Source of the DNA: Candidatus Delongbacteria bacterium
Lineage (GTDB): Bacteria > CAIWAD01
DNA length: 64,000 nucleotides
Assembly (NCBI GenBank): GCA_020634015.1
Contig: JACKCN010000001.1
Location: 913,001 to 977,000, forward strand
Reading direction: 5' to 3'
Shown here one piece after another: positions 26,401 through 34,134 of the stretch; within the stretch, counting starts at the first letter, position 1, and every line of letters begins with the position of its first letter. Below the pieces are notes generated by a model. It had not been told where the DNA came from. It did not search any database and saw only the letters and a list, made by a program, of their open reading frames with translations. The position numbers and the translations under genes were made by a program.

Positions 26401-27378
26401 GTATTCGTTCTTCTGGCGTTCGGGCAGGTCGATGCCCAGGTTCACGTAATCGCTGCTGCCGCGGTCGATGTCGTAGGGCAGGTAGGTATCGGTCAGATAC
26501 ACGCGCCCGGCGAAGAAGAAGGTGGTGCGGCGATTCTTGGGAATGTTGTTCTGGAAGGGCAGCGGGCCACCGATGGACAGGTTGTAGCCGTCGGTGTTGA
26601 AGGAGTAGGCGTCGAACGCGCGGTCGGTGCTCCACTCGAAGCGGCCGTGGTAGCCGTCGGTGTCACCTTCCTTGGATGTCACTTTCACCACGGCGGCCTG
26701 GGCCTGACCGTATTCGGGGCCGAAACCACCGGAGAGCACGTCGATCTGCTCGATGTTGGCCACGTCCACGTTGACGTAATTCTGCCCGCCCACCAGCGGG
26801 TCACGCGAGTCGATGCCGTTGATCACGTACTTCACTTCTTCGGTACGGGACCCGCGCACGTGAATCGCGCCCTCGTCGTCGATCTTGAAACCGGCCGTGC
26901 CACGCAGCACGTCGGTCACGTCGGTGGCCGCCTGCCGGCTGATTTCCTCGCCGGTCTTGGTGGTCTTGCCGCTGGCTTCACCCAGGTCGATCTTCTTCTT
27001 GTCCGCCACGATGATCACCGTCTCGAGTTCCACGGCGGAACTGGTGAGCTTGATCGTGCCCACGTCGTAGGTCTGGTCGGAGGCGACCGGAACCTGCTCG
27101 ATGGTGACCGGATGGTAATTCAGGCTGGTGATGGTCACGGTGTAGATGCCTGCATCCACCTGGGGAATCAGGAATTCCCCTTCGAAGTCGGTGTAGGCGC
27201 CGTAACTGGTACCCTCGAGCTTGACGATGGCCTCGGCCGGTTCGCCGCTCTTGGTGTCGATCACCTTGCCCTTGATCTTGCCCCGACCGGCCCAGGCTGC
27301 GGGACTGAGCAGCAGCAAAGCAAGCAACAGGGTGAAAAAAGGGTTGGAGAACGCACGGAGACGCGTGACGCTCCTCAT
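23407..27378 (-). CDS. TonB-dependent receptor with carboxypeptidase-regulatory N-domain and Ca-type repeat insertion
   Basis: This is a 1323-aa outer-membrane receptor. The start is the ATG at 27378 behind GGAGG; the frame extends upstream but is not coding. The signal peptide ends SPAAWA. Residues 28-110 are a CarboxypepD-regulatory-like domain (GKIKGKVIDTKSGEPAEAIV, DFEGEFLIPQVDAGIYTVTI). The plug follows (TDVTDVLRGTAGFKIDDEG, HVRGSRTEEVKYVINGID, IEQIDVLSGGFGPEYGQAQ), then a 22-strand-type barrel ending NILLRFGYKF with the terminal Phe typical of BamA substrates. About 235 residues (about 440-675) inside the barrel are an array of D-x-N-x-N-G-x-W/Y-D loops. It is the first gene of a five-gene operon. 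The substrate is unknown. TonB and ExbBD are not in the window. Confidence 0.92.
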   Translation of the reverse strand: MRSVTRLRAFSNPFFTLLLALLLLSPAAWAGRGKIKGKVIDTKSGEPAEAIVKLEGTSYGAYTDFEGEFLIPQVDAGIYTVTITSLNYHPVTIEQVPVASDQTYDVGTIKLTSSAVELETVIIVADKKKIDLGEASGKTTKTGEEISRQAATDVTDVLRGTAGFKIDDEGAIHVRGSRTEEVKYVINGIDSRDPLVGGQNYVNVDVANIEQIDVLSGGFGPEYGQAQAAVVKVTSKEGDTDGYHGRFEWSTDRAFDAYSFNTDGYNLSIGGPLPFQNNIPKNRRTTFFFAGRVYLTDTYLPYDIDRGSSDYVNLGIDLPERQKNEYSASLNISIPVTDTHRLKIYGERFYRRWDLYPEGEGPVSGNYGYPYLYNERDRPRAENNRSNISLTYTAPIPSKNATFEVRAYRSNTKTLISPGGRTPDQFVLELPAQEQANEDDKSAFLGNGYQDNDDNGYFDGYVDANNNGQYDGYVYDSHGNPIYSEGYEDLNRNGRWDRGEDWVDLNGNGQYDTAEPWTNIPNPVNGEDNPWFDPWDIYDDLNHNGRWDDAEPQTTEQDTNHNGIWDGERFQDVNGDGIWNGWSEDFVDANGNGVWDPGEDYTDENGNGRFDMAEGYDDINADGRMNFRDVRETNEDLGEPYLDGDFFWDTGEPFIDEADPITGVYNGIWDAGEVWFDLPSTYGAYATWIAGGRRNQQPQPTLNGIYDGPNNTFDEFELFTRFADFVVDPFQQYHGESDVRTVGHTPGELITNEHFRETVIDVSMPVVYSYNGEDNGSDWYNDGVSIYSANKTGATWQNRGDDPLSIGATFDPPNLDWDEWEPFVDYNSNGVQDGNNWGGGPDSPWGYQYNFEAYYDFFLNPNNFDGQAIWQERSSTTLSLETEYQWQINKYHDVLGGAQIMARDLQMNSIESPNKLYDGSSPLPIGSPYPERGNFRDFYDRQPTEGALFFRDQMNFEGMNVLVGMRWDFLLHEKSVVNESDEAANAGDPGAVHAQRGTSRLSPRLGISHPITESAKLYFNYGHFYQAPQYTYYYQSTTGSRANNTLVGNPNLKYEKTVEYQFGVEARWAEIGTTVNLQGYYRDIFDQITSTVIELAPGYTIDQWTNGDYGRVRGANISVEKAERNYSVSFNYELSFAYGKASSSRAASEDRLNGNPVNRDERPLDWDQTHSLNAYYSLYFGQGENASLFGFRLPDDWLFSMSSSFATGRPYTPSIYLEDVEHVALIARNSRRMPFTEETRIKFEKYWRFKTSSHNLVTGIEVTNLFNHRNVRNYYAETGNYYQAMHAKNPDFVLYYPGKYEYDNNPRNIGPGRNILLRFGYKF
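25360..26030 (-). repeat. Array of about ten DxNxNGxWD calcium-binding-type repeats within the TonB receptor
   Basis: Translated repeats include DNDDNGYFDG, DANNNGQYDG, DLNRNGRWDRGE, DLNGNGQYDTAE, DLNHNGRWDDAE, DTNHNGIWDG, DVNGDGIWNG, DANGNGVWDPGE, DENGNGRFDMAE and DINADGRMN. The spacing is irregular (about 11-30 residues). The pattern is that of EF-hand-like or thrombospondin type 3 calcium loops, also seen in dockerins. A further isolated loop (DYNSNGVQDG) lies downstream. The position inside the barrel implies a long extracellular loop. Confidence 0.8.
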
Positions 27379-27998
27379 GGTACCCTCCGCTGAACAGGAT
27401 GTGAGATGGCCAACGTGAACCTGCATGGGTGGCGAGATCCTGACTTGTTCTCCGGGAGTGCACGCCCCACGACCGTGGATCACCTGGGTGGCGATGCCAT
27501 GGAAAGCAGGATGGAACGGATGGTGCCCTACGGGGATCGACAAACGAATCGGATACCGACAGGTTCGCAGCAACGGCGCCAACCTAGGATATTGCCCAAG
27601 CCAAATCAAGAAAACCGGGTTTGGCAAGGAACGGGGTCCCCGATAGTCACGACTGTCCCGTCCTGATCCGACACTCCACCCGACCTTCAGCAGAAATCGG
27701 ACCAGAATCTCCAAGTCCGGTTCTGCAGCTTCCAAAAGGAGCAGATGCCTCCGGGGGGGATGTTCTCGGGCAAGAATGGATTAACAGAGTGTAAACCGTG
27801 TACGGGATCCCGGGATGAGCAACAGACGGATTTCCGTCGAATTGGCGCTATCAAGTATGCTTTCGAGCTTGAGCCGACAGACACAGCTTTGGAAAATGGA
27901 ATTCGGCCCGTCGGCAAGGTGTTCGAGGAGGGATCTGAACCAGTGCAACGCCAGGCCGCGATCGGGCTGGCTGATGCCGTGAGGTTTTTCGGACCCGA
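27379..27998. other. 620-nt intergenic region upstream of the TonB-receptor operon
   Basis: No gene is supported. Open frames here carry no ribosome binding site or family signature. It should contain the promoter of the TonB-receptor operon and the 3' end of the PilZ transcript, but I see no hexamer pair or terminator hairpin good enough to call. The ribosome binding site GGAGG immediately precedes the receptor ATG. Confidence 0.4.
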
Positions 27999-29063
27999 TC
28001 AGGTCAGGTCGTTTCCGTGCTTCAGGTCCAGGTCCTGCTGGAGCCGTTCACGTTGCCACTGGAAGAGTGAGCGGATGATCTGGTCACGTTCTTCGGGTGA
28101 GATGCCAGCGAACATCAGGTGCGCCTTGCACTTCTCCCCGGGCAGGTTCTGGCTTTCGATCACCCGGGCCACCACAGGATTCAGCACCCTGTCCGCCAGA
28201 TAAAGCGGGAATCGCAGATGGACTCCCCGAGGCAATTCACGCGCACAGACCAGAGCGGCTCCGCCCCCCGAGAGGTTCAGGATGTGTCCATCATGGTGTC
28301 CCGGATGGGCCGGATCGGGATCGCCATCGCGCGTGATCACATGAAAGCGGATCGACATGTCCAGATCCACACGCCAGAACTCGCGGTACTGTCGGACCTG
28401 GAATTCACGGGCCTGCGCATGGCTCACGGTGATCTGACGCTGGTCGCTGCTGACGGAAATCACCGACACCGGCGCGATGTACATCGCCTCGGGATGGGGC
28501 ACGTGCAGCAACAGGCGATCGCCGGGCCGATAGGAATAGCTTGAATCCTTGCGGGTCAGCCGGAAGGTCAGCTGCCCATCGTCCAGCTCCACCAGCACCG
28601 AAGGCTGCAGCACATTGGCGCCGCGCGCCAGGCAGATGTTGACGAACAGATTGGGCTGGAAGTCGCGCGTGCTGCGCAGCGGCGGTACTACATATACATC
28701 GCTGTAAAGCACCCGGCGGATGTGGGACAGTTGCTCGATCAGTGCGGCGGACGGCTGGGCGATCTCGGGCATGCCGTCGACCCAGCGATTGAAGATCCGC
28801 GGATCCTGAAGCAGGGCTTCGGGATTCCCCGGGCTGATCTCGTGGATCGCCCGCACCACCATCTTGCGTTCGGCCATGCTCAGCTCGGTATGGGCCAGCT
28901 GATCCATGAAGGTGCTGTTGCGGCGCTGGAGGGCCAGGCGGTCCTTGGCCATCTTGATGAAGGCCGGCGACAGCAGCAGCAGGAGGATCACGGTCACCAT
29001 CATGATGGCCGATCCTTCCATGGAATCGCGGAAATGCCAGGAAATCTGCTGAAGAAAGGTCAA
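27999..29063 (-). CDS. Membrane-anchored PilZ-domain protein (c-di-GMP binding)
   Basis: This 354-aa protein has one N-terminal membrane helix (residues 20-37), a cytoplasmic helical region, a YcgR-N-like beta domain (PSVLVELDDGQLTFRLT, YRPGDRLLLHVP) and a C-terminal PilZ domain. The c-di-GMP motifs are both present: RxxxR as Arg227-EFW-Arg231, and NLSGGG at 263-268. The latter is the usual DxSxxG with Asn for Asp, a tolerated variant. PilZ proteins couple c-di-GMP levels to motility or exopolysaccharide output. It is the last gene downstream of a Wzz-like gene and two lipoprotein genes, which suggests control of polysaccharide export. That role is inference. Confidence 0.88.
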   Translation of the reverse strand: MTFLQQISWHFRDSMEGSAIMMVTVILLLLLSPAFIKMAKDRLALQRRNSTFMDQLAHTELSMAERKMVVRAIHEISPGNPEALLQDPRIFNRWVDGMPEIAQPSAALIEQLSHIRRVLYSDVYVVPPLRSTRDFQPNLFVNICLARGANVLQPSVLVELDDGQLTFRLTRKDSSYSYRPGDRLLLHVPHPEAMYIAPVSVISVSSDQRQITVSHAQAREFQVRQYREFWRVDLDMSIRFHVITRDGDPDPAHPGHHDGHILNLSGGGAALVCARELPRGVHLRFPLYLADRVLNPVVARVIESQNLPGEKCKAHLMFAGISPEERDQIIRSLFQWQRERLQQDLDLKHGNDLT

Positions 29064-29111
29064 CGCGGCTCCTGCTCTGGCACCATCACTTCCCGGTCCG
29101 CCGGGACGGGT

Positions 29112-29939
29112 TCATTCCCTTCCTACATCGTCATCATGGTCCCGATCCTTGATTCTCCACTGGTACTGGCGGAATTCAATGCGCAGCTCCTGCTCCGAGC
29201 CCCAGACCGATGAATTGAAGAGCAGGCGGGCGGGCATCAGGAAACGGCTGACCAGGCTGTATTCCAGCCGGAAGTGGTAATGCACCAGACCGGATTCGAG
29301 CCAGATGTCGGCCTGGCCCAGCAGGTTTTCACCGTGGGTCACCAAAGGCGCCAGATCGGCCTGAAACAGCTGGATACCCTCCTGCCAGCCCTGGATGCCC
29401 CGGGGAAAGCCGCTGGAATCCCAGTGCTGCTCCACGAACCCGTCAGGCGCGACGGGATAGCGTGCGCACCATCCACCATCTTCGGCGCTCCAGTTGGTGC
29501 TGTCGGGCACCGTCTCACAGGGAACGCGGAACATGGCGCTGTTCCAGACATCCAGAAAACCACTGAGGAATGAGGCCAGCTCTTCCAGACGTTCGCGGTA
29601 GCGCAGGGTGTCGGTGGGGCCCTGCGACAGTTCCACCTCGAGGTGGAATCCCTGCCCGGTTTCCCAGTTCAGGGTATATCGCTCGTCGATCTGGCCATAC
29701 CAGGGTCTGAAACTGAATGGTCCGGGAGCCTCCGGCCCATCATCGGGAGCTGCGAACCGCAGCTCGCAGGACCAGGCATCCAGCAGGCACGCGGGCGAGG
29801 ACGGGGGCAGATGATCGAGCACCGAAGGACAGGGCGCGGCGCACGATGCCCCGGTCAGGATGGTACACAGCACGATCAGTTCCCCGGCGAACCTGAAGAA
29901 CCTCTGCGCCATCCTGTCCGCGAGCCGGACCCGTGTCAC
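29112..29939 (-). CDS. Hypothetical lipoprotein
   Basis: This is a 275-aa putative lipoprotein with lipobox LTGASC (Cys33 from the GTG start at 29939). The GTG shares GTGA with the upstream lipoprotein's stop, so the pair is translationally coupled; an ATG ten codons in is an alternative start. The mature part is rich in Trp and acidic residues with beta-type segments (FSFRPWYGQIDERYTLNWE, YHFRLEYSLVSRFLMPAR) and no family I recognise. The gene lies between a Wzz-like/lipoprotein pair and a PilZ gene. It may be part of a polysaccharide export machine or its regulation; that is inference from neighbours. Confidence 0.65.
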   Translation of the reverse strand: MTRVRLADRMAQRFFRFAGELIVLCTILTGASCAAPCPSVLDHLPPSSPACLLDAWSCELRFAAPDDGPEAPGPFSFRPWYGQIDERYTLNWETGQGFHLEVELSQGPTDTLRYRERLEELASFLSGFLDVWNSAMFRVPCETVPDSTNWSAEDGGWCARYPVAPDGFVEQHWDSSGFPRGIQGWQEGIQLFQADLAPLVTHGENLLGQADIWLESGLVHYHFRLEYSLVSRFLMPARLLFNSSVWGSEQELRIEFRQYQWRIKDRDHDDDVGRE

Positions 29940-30814
29940 GGCTGACTGGGTTCGATGGTCGTGGTCACATCGATCCGGCTGCCCGAGGTGGCCACGAAGG
30001 CCAGAGAATCGGTCGTATGCGACACGGTCAGGCTGGTGCTGAGCGAGGTCTGTACGACATAGTTCTCGGACATCAGATAGAGCATGCTGCCCGATCCGGT
30101 GCCCTCGACCGTCGTATTGAGCGAGGTCACCATCTCGTCATCCTGCAGCTCGGCCCAGCGCTTCACGGAGAACCAGGCGCTGTCGCCCTGGATCCTGTCC
30201 AGCGTGTACACCGAGATTTCCTTGAGGCTCATGTTCAGCGGCCCCATCGGATGCAGCTGGACTCCACTGACCGTATCGCTCTGCCCCACACTGAACTGGC
30301 GCACCGTGTCCAGCAAGGCACCCTGGATGGCCTGATAGGCCGAGACAAGAAAATCCCCCACATCCTGCAGCGAGAGCAGCGTGTCCTGACACTCCCCCTG
30401 AAGATCCAGCAGCGAAATCTGCTTGCTGCTGGAATCGAAACGGGCATTGCCGTATACACCGGCCAGATTGAAGTGCATCTCCAGCGAGTCGTCGGTGCCA
30501 TCGTAATCCATGGTCTCAAGCCTCAGGGGAATCGCCCCCTCGAAGAGAGGCCCGGTGGTCAGCAACTGGCGCGAGCGCGCCGTGGCCGAATGTTTTTCCG
30601 AGATCAGGCCTTCCATTCCGGGCATGCGCTCGATCTCGATGCCCGAACTGGACTCGGTGAGCGCATTCACCGTATACAGGCGGTTGGGCAGCAGGGTCTT
30701 CTCGAAACGGATCGACGCCAGTTCGGGACCGCCCGAGCAGGCGGCCACCAGCAGGGTCAGCATCAGGAACAGGCGGGGGCGGGTCAGGTGCTTCACGGAA
30801 ATCCTCAGTGTCAT
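29936..30814 (-). CDS. Hypothetical lipoprotein in Wzz operon
   Basis: This 292-aa putative lipoprotein has lipobox LLVAAC near residue 26. The mature protein is beta-rich and Ser/Thr-rich (LLPNRLYTVNALTESSSG, LQLHPMGP-type segments, TSLSTSLTVSHTTDSLAF) with no recognised domain. Its start overlaps the wzz stop by 4 nt, and its stop overlaps the next lipoprotein start by 4 nt. The three genes are therefore a tightly coupled unit. I cannot assign a function; a periplasmic or outer-membrane partner of the Wzz-like protein is plausible from coupling alone. Confidence 0.7.
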   Translation of the reverse strand: MTLRISVKHLTRPRLFLMLTLLVAACSGGPELASIRFEKTLLPNRLYTVNALTESSSGIEIERMPGMEGLISEKHSATARSRQLLTTGPLFEGAIPLRLETMDYDGTDDSLEMHFNLAGVYGNARFDSSSKQISLLDLQGECQDTLLSLQDVGDFLVSAYQAIQGALLDTVRQFSVGQSDTVSGVQLHPMGPLNMSLKEISVYTLDRIQGDSAWFSVKRWAELQDDEMVTSLNTTVEGTGSGSMLYLMSENYVVQTSLSTSLTVSHTTDSLAFVATSGSRIDVTTTIEPSQP

Positions 30815-31983
30815 TTGAATGTGAGCAGGTCGCGCAGGTGTTGCCCCAGCTCCTTGAGCTGTCCGTGCAGCGATTCATCGTCTTCGATCTTCTTCTGCAC
30901 CAGCACCAGCAGACTGGCCAGCACCAGCGCGGCAAGCCCGGCCAGGGCCACCATCAGCGTGCGCTTGGGGCGGATGCGTTTCTCCGGCAGCCGCGGCGGA
31001 TCCAGCACTTCCAGCACATCGGTGTCACGCACTTCCTGGATCTTGGCCTGCTCGAGCTGCGGCAGCATGAACAGCAGTTTCTGGTTGCCGATTTCCAGCT
31101 CGCGCTTCAGCCGCAGGTACTCGAGTGTGGCACGGGGCAGATCCTGGATAGCGATGAAGAGGTCATCGTCGCCCTTGGTATACGCCTTGTCCAGGCGTGT
31201 CTGCAGGATCTGGACTTCCTGTTCCAGCTCCTTGACCACCGGATGGCCCGAGCTGTAGTTGTGGCGGGCAAGGCTCAGTTCCAGGCCCTTGAGCTCCAGA
31301 CGGGATTTCAGTTCTCCATACCCTTTGAGCAGCTCCTCGGCCTGGCGTTCGGGCTCCAGCAGACGTTCCTGCTTCTGGAAGGCCAGCATCAGATTCTCGA
31401 GGCTGTCCAGACCCGCGTAGATCTTGTCCACCTCGCCCTGCACGAAACGCCGGTTCTCGGCGGCCTTGCGTGAGGAGTATTGCCGGTTGAGCGCTTCCAG
31501 TTCGGCCACCATGTACTCGGCCATCTCCAGGGCCTGCTGGGCGTTCTTGTCCTTCACCAGCAGGGTGATCATGCCCGAGTTGACATCGAATTCCGCGGAG
31601 AGATTCTCGGACATCATTTCGTAGACGTCCTCGATCTTGGTGTCCTCGTCCAGTTCGTAATGAGTGCGCAACTCGAACTTGTCCAGCACCTTCTGATACA
31701 TCACGCGGCTGTTGAGAATGGCCAGGTAATACTCGCCGCTGCCCGACTCTCCGGTGAACGCGCTCAGCATGCCGGCCATGGGGATGTCGCCCAGCAGGCC
31801 CGCCAGACCCGAGGCACCGCCCGTGGGTGGCACGATCAGTGCGCGGGCTTCCCAGGTCTTGTCCATCACCAGACTGTAGATCGCGGTCAGGGTGACACTC
31901 ACCAGGACCATGCCCAGCACGAGTCTCTTGCGGCGGAAAAGCAGCAGCAGAAACTGCAGGAACAGGTTGCCTTCGTTGGCCAT
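30811..31983 (-). CDS. Wzz/GumC-type polysaccharide chain-length determinant protein
   Basis: This 390-aa polysaccharide co-polymerase starts at the ATG at 31983; upstream open sequence is Pro/Gly-rich and not coding-like. The first membrane helix lies near residues 18-38 (LVLGMVLVSVTLTAIYSL). The periplasmic Wzz domain starts WEARALIVPP. A long coiled coil follows (EMAEYMVAELEALNRQYSSR; LKRELEIGNQKLLFMLPQLE). The Pro-rich stretch LDPPRLPEKRIRP leads into the second helix (LMVALAGLAALVLASLLVLV), and a short coiled-coil tail ends the protein. There is no cytoplasmic tyrosine-kinase domain. Such proteins set chain length in capsule, O-antigen or exopolysaccharide export. It starts a coupled operon with two lipoproteins and a PilZ protein. 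Confidence 0.88.
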   Translation of the reverse strand: MANEGNLFLQFLLLLFRRKRLVLGMVLVSVTLTAIYSLVMDKTWEARALIVPPTGGASGLAGLLGDIPMAGMLSAFTGESGSGEYYLAILNSRVMYQKVLDKFELRTHYELDEDTKIEDVYEMMSENLSAEFDVNSGMITLLVKDKNAQQALEMAEYMVAELEALNRQYSSRKAAENRRFVQGEVDKIYAGLDSLENLMLAFQKQERLLEPERQAEELLKGYGELKSRLELKGLELSLARHNYSSGHPVVKELEQEVQILQTRLDKAYTKGDDDLFIAIQDLPRATLEYLRLKRELEIGNQKLLFMLPQLEQAKIQEVRDTDVLEVLDPPRLPEKRIRPKRTLMVALAGLAALVLASLLVLVQKKIEDDESLHGQLKELGQHLRDLLTFK

Positions 31984-32264
31984 TGCGATATCCCGAATTG
32001 AGGGCGACAGACAGGTCTTCGTGCGCGGCCGGTGCGGGGTTGCCAAGGCACCCGGCGGAGGTGCTCCTCCCGGTCCGATGGCGGTCGTTCCCGGGTCCGC
32101 AGCCCGCGGAGCAGCCGGCACGAAGGTCAGGGGTTCCACCAGACGTCAAGGCAGGAAACGGAGGCAGGAAGGCGAGACCGAGAATGCGCCCGCTGCCGGA
32201 AAGGCCCCAAAGTAAGAAGAAGCCAGCAACTGACACAGGTTGCCCGGAATGGCAGAATGGAGGT

Positions 32265-33884
32265 TCAGGAATTGAGCTGGAGTGGCTCCGGGCTTTCCTG
32301 CCAGCGTTTGAGCCGCGAGTAGAGAGTCGGCAGGGAAATGCCCAGTTCGCGGGCCGCCTGGCGCTTGTCCCCGGGGTGGCGCCGCAGGGCGTCAGCCACG
32401 GCCTGTCGTTCGGCGCGCTCGGTGATGGCCCGCAGTTCGGGCTGCTCCGCCACCATGGTGGGCCGGTCGGTGCCAATGGGTCGGCACAGCCGTTCGAGGG
32501 CCTGCCTGCGTTCCTGGCGTGACATCCGCACGAGCTGGCGCAAGCGAAACCGCAGTTCGCGGATGTTGCCCGGCCAGCTCCAGGCGGCCAGCAATGACTG
32601 GGACTCGGCGGAACAGAGGTCCTGGGCCCCGTCTCCATCGGGCAGCTCCAGCAGGAATGCCTGGCACAACAATGGAAGATCCTCGAGACGCTCGCGCAGC
32701 GCAGGCAGGCGCAATGGCTCACCCCCCATCCGGAACAGCAGATCCTGGCGGAAACCGTTGTCCAGCAAGCGGCTTTCTTCATTGGTGGCGGCCACCAGGC
32801 GAAAGTGGGCCTGGCGAGGTCGCGAATCCCCCACCCGATAGTACTCGCCACTCTCCAGCAGGCGCAGCAGCTTGGCCTGGAGGCCGGGAGGCATCGCTCC
32901 GAACTCATCCAGGAACAGTGTGCCGCCTTCGGCGCGCTCCACCAGCCCCCGCCGCTCGCGCGCTCCGGTGAAGGCACCCGCAGTGCAGCCGAACAATTCA
33001 CTTTCGGCAAGGCTGAGCGGCAGACCCGCGCAATTCAGGCAGACCATGGCCGCACCCGAGCGGGGCGAGTGCTCATGCAGGTAACGGGCAGCCAGCTCCT
33101 TGCCGGTGCCACTCTCCCCGCTGAGCAGTACCGGATCGCCATGATGGGCGGCCCGGGACAGGCGCGCCAGCATGGATTGGAAAGCCGGCGAGCGCCCCAG
33201 CATGGCACCGTGGCGATAGCTTTCCACCAGCAGGCGACGGGCCAGCCGTCCGTGTTCCAGTCTGGGTGCACCCTCTTCCGCCAGGGTCTGCAGCAAGGTG
33301 CCCAGCGGAGCTTCGGCGGACTGGCAGGCGCTGGCTTCGGCCACAACGCGGGCCAGCTCGGGCGCCTTGCCCATCAGCAGCAGCGGGATCGCCCTCAGGA
33401 TCAGCAGCAAGACACGGGCGTCGCCCCGCTGCCCCGCCACCTGCTGCTCCAGACGGTGTGCCAGCGTCTCGGCACTGCGGAAACGCCCGGCTGCCAGAAG
33501 CTCCGGTATTTCCAGAGCACGGGACAGACGCTCGCGCCAGACCCCGGGCTGGTTTCCGGAAGACCCGAGCAATCCCGGCAGTTCATGGGCAGGGTCGCTC
33601 AGCAGGGAGCGCAGCCTTGCGGCCCATTGCCGATCCGCGACGGCCCCCTCTTCCAACAGTGTCAGCAGGCGGTCCAGATCGTCCAGGCGCAGCCGCTCGA
33701 GGCAACCCAGAGCGCGCTCGCGCAATGCGGCCTGCAGGCTCTCCTCCGGAAAGGAGCCCAGCAGTGGATCACCGTGCGGAACACCTTCCGCACTGGCTTC
33801 GACCTCCCGCATGCATTCCGCGGCCAAGGGCAACCAATGTCGGCCGGGGCGCGCCCGCTCGATCCACTCCTGCTCCGCGATCAC
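32265..33884 (-). CDS. Sigma-54-dependent transcriptional activator, no receiver domain
   Basis: This is a 539-aa bacterial enhancer-binding protein. I take the GTG at 33884 behind AGGGAGG; an ATG 15 codons upstream is possible. The first about 230 residues are helical, Leu/Ala-rich and not a receiver, GAF or PAS domain that I can recognise. The AAA+ domain is complete, with GESGTGKE (Walker A), GAFTGA (the sigma-54 contact loop), GTLFLDEFGAM (Walker B) and the Arg-finger region FRQDLLFR. The C-terminal Fis-type helix-turn-helix is KRQAARELGISLPTLYSRLKRW. It lies immediately upstream of the Wzz-like operon and divergent from murC, so exopolysaccharide control is plausible. I could not find a good -24/-12 promoter in the 281-nt gap to wzz. 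Confidence 0.87.
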   Translation of the reverse strand: MIAEQEWIERARPGRHWLPLAAECMREVEASAEGVPHGDPLLGSFPEESLQAALRERALGCLERLRLDDLDRLLTLLEEGAVADRQWAARLRSLLSDPAHELPGLLGSSGNQPGVWRERLSRALEIPELLAAGRFRSAETLAHRLEQQVAGQRGDARVLLLILRAIPLLLMGKAPELARVVAEASACQSAEAPLGTLLQTLAEEGAPRLEHGRLARRLLVESYRHGAMLGRSPAFQSMLARLSRAAHHGDPVLLSGESGTGKELAARYLHEHSPRSGAAMVCLNCAGLPLSLAESELFGCTAGAFTGARERRGLVERAEGGTLFLDEFGAMPPGLQAKLLRLLESGEYYRVGDSRPRQAHFRLVAATNEESRLLDNGFRQDLLFRMGGEPLRLPALRERLEDLPLLCQAFLLELPDGDGAQDLCSAESQSLLAAWSWPGNIRELRFRLRQLVRMSRQERRQALERLCRPIGTDRPTMVAEQPELRAITERAERQAVADALRRHPGDKRQAARELGISLPTLYSRLKRWQESPEPLQLNS

Positions 33885-34134
33885 CGTGCCTCCCTGCCCT
33901 GTCCCGTGCGCCCTGCGGCCATTTCGCATCGTCGCCCAATCTGCCACCGGGCAACTGGCACAAACAGAGGGCCGAGCACAAGGCACGAAGAATCTGGCCT
34001 CGCGTGTGTGCGACTCTGGACATCCGGGCAAATCCGGCACGGTTCCACCCGTGGTTCCCCTCGTGACGGTTCCCTAAGTTGGCCCGCGTTGCGAACGGCC
34101 CCGATCCGATCCCAGCGCCAGGCAGGAATCCAGC

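Noticed and set aside
24310..27393. 1027-aa plus-strand open frame antisense to the TonB receptor
   Set aside because: Val/Gly/Ala-rich shadow of the receptor gene with no domain; the receptor reading is unambiguous.
31984..32264. Sigma-54 promoter between the activator gene and wzz
   Set aside because: No GG-N10-GC element with the expected TGGCAC/TTGC context was found on either strand.
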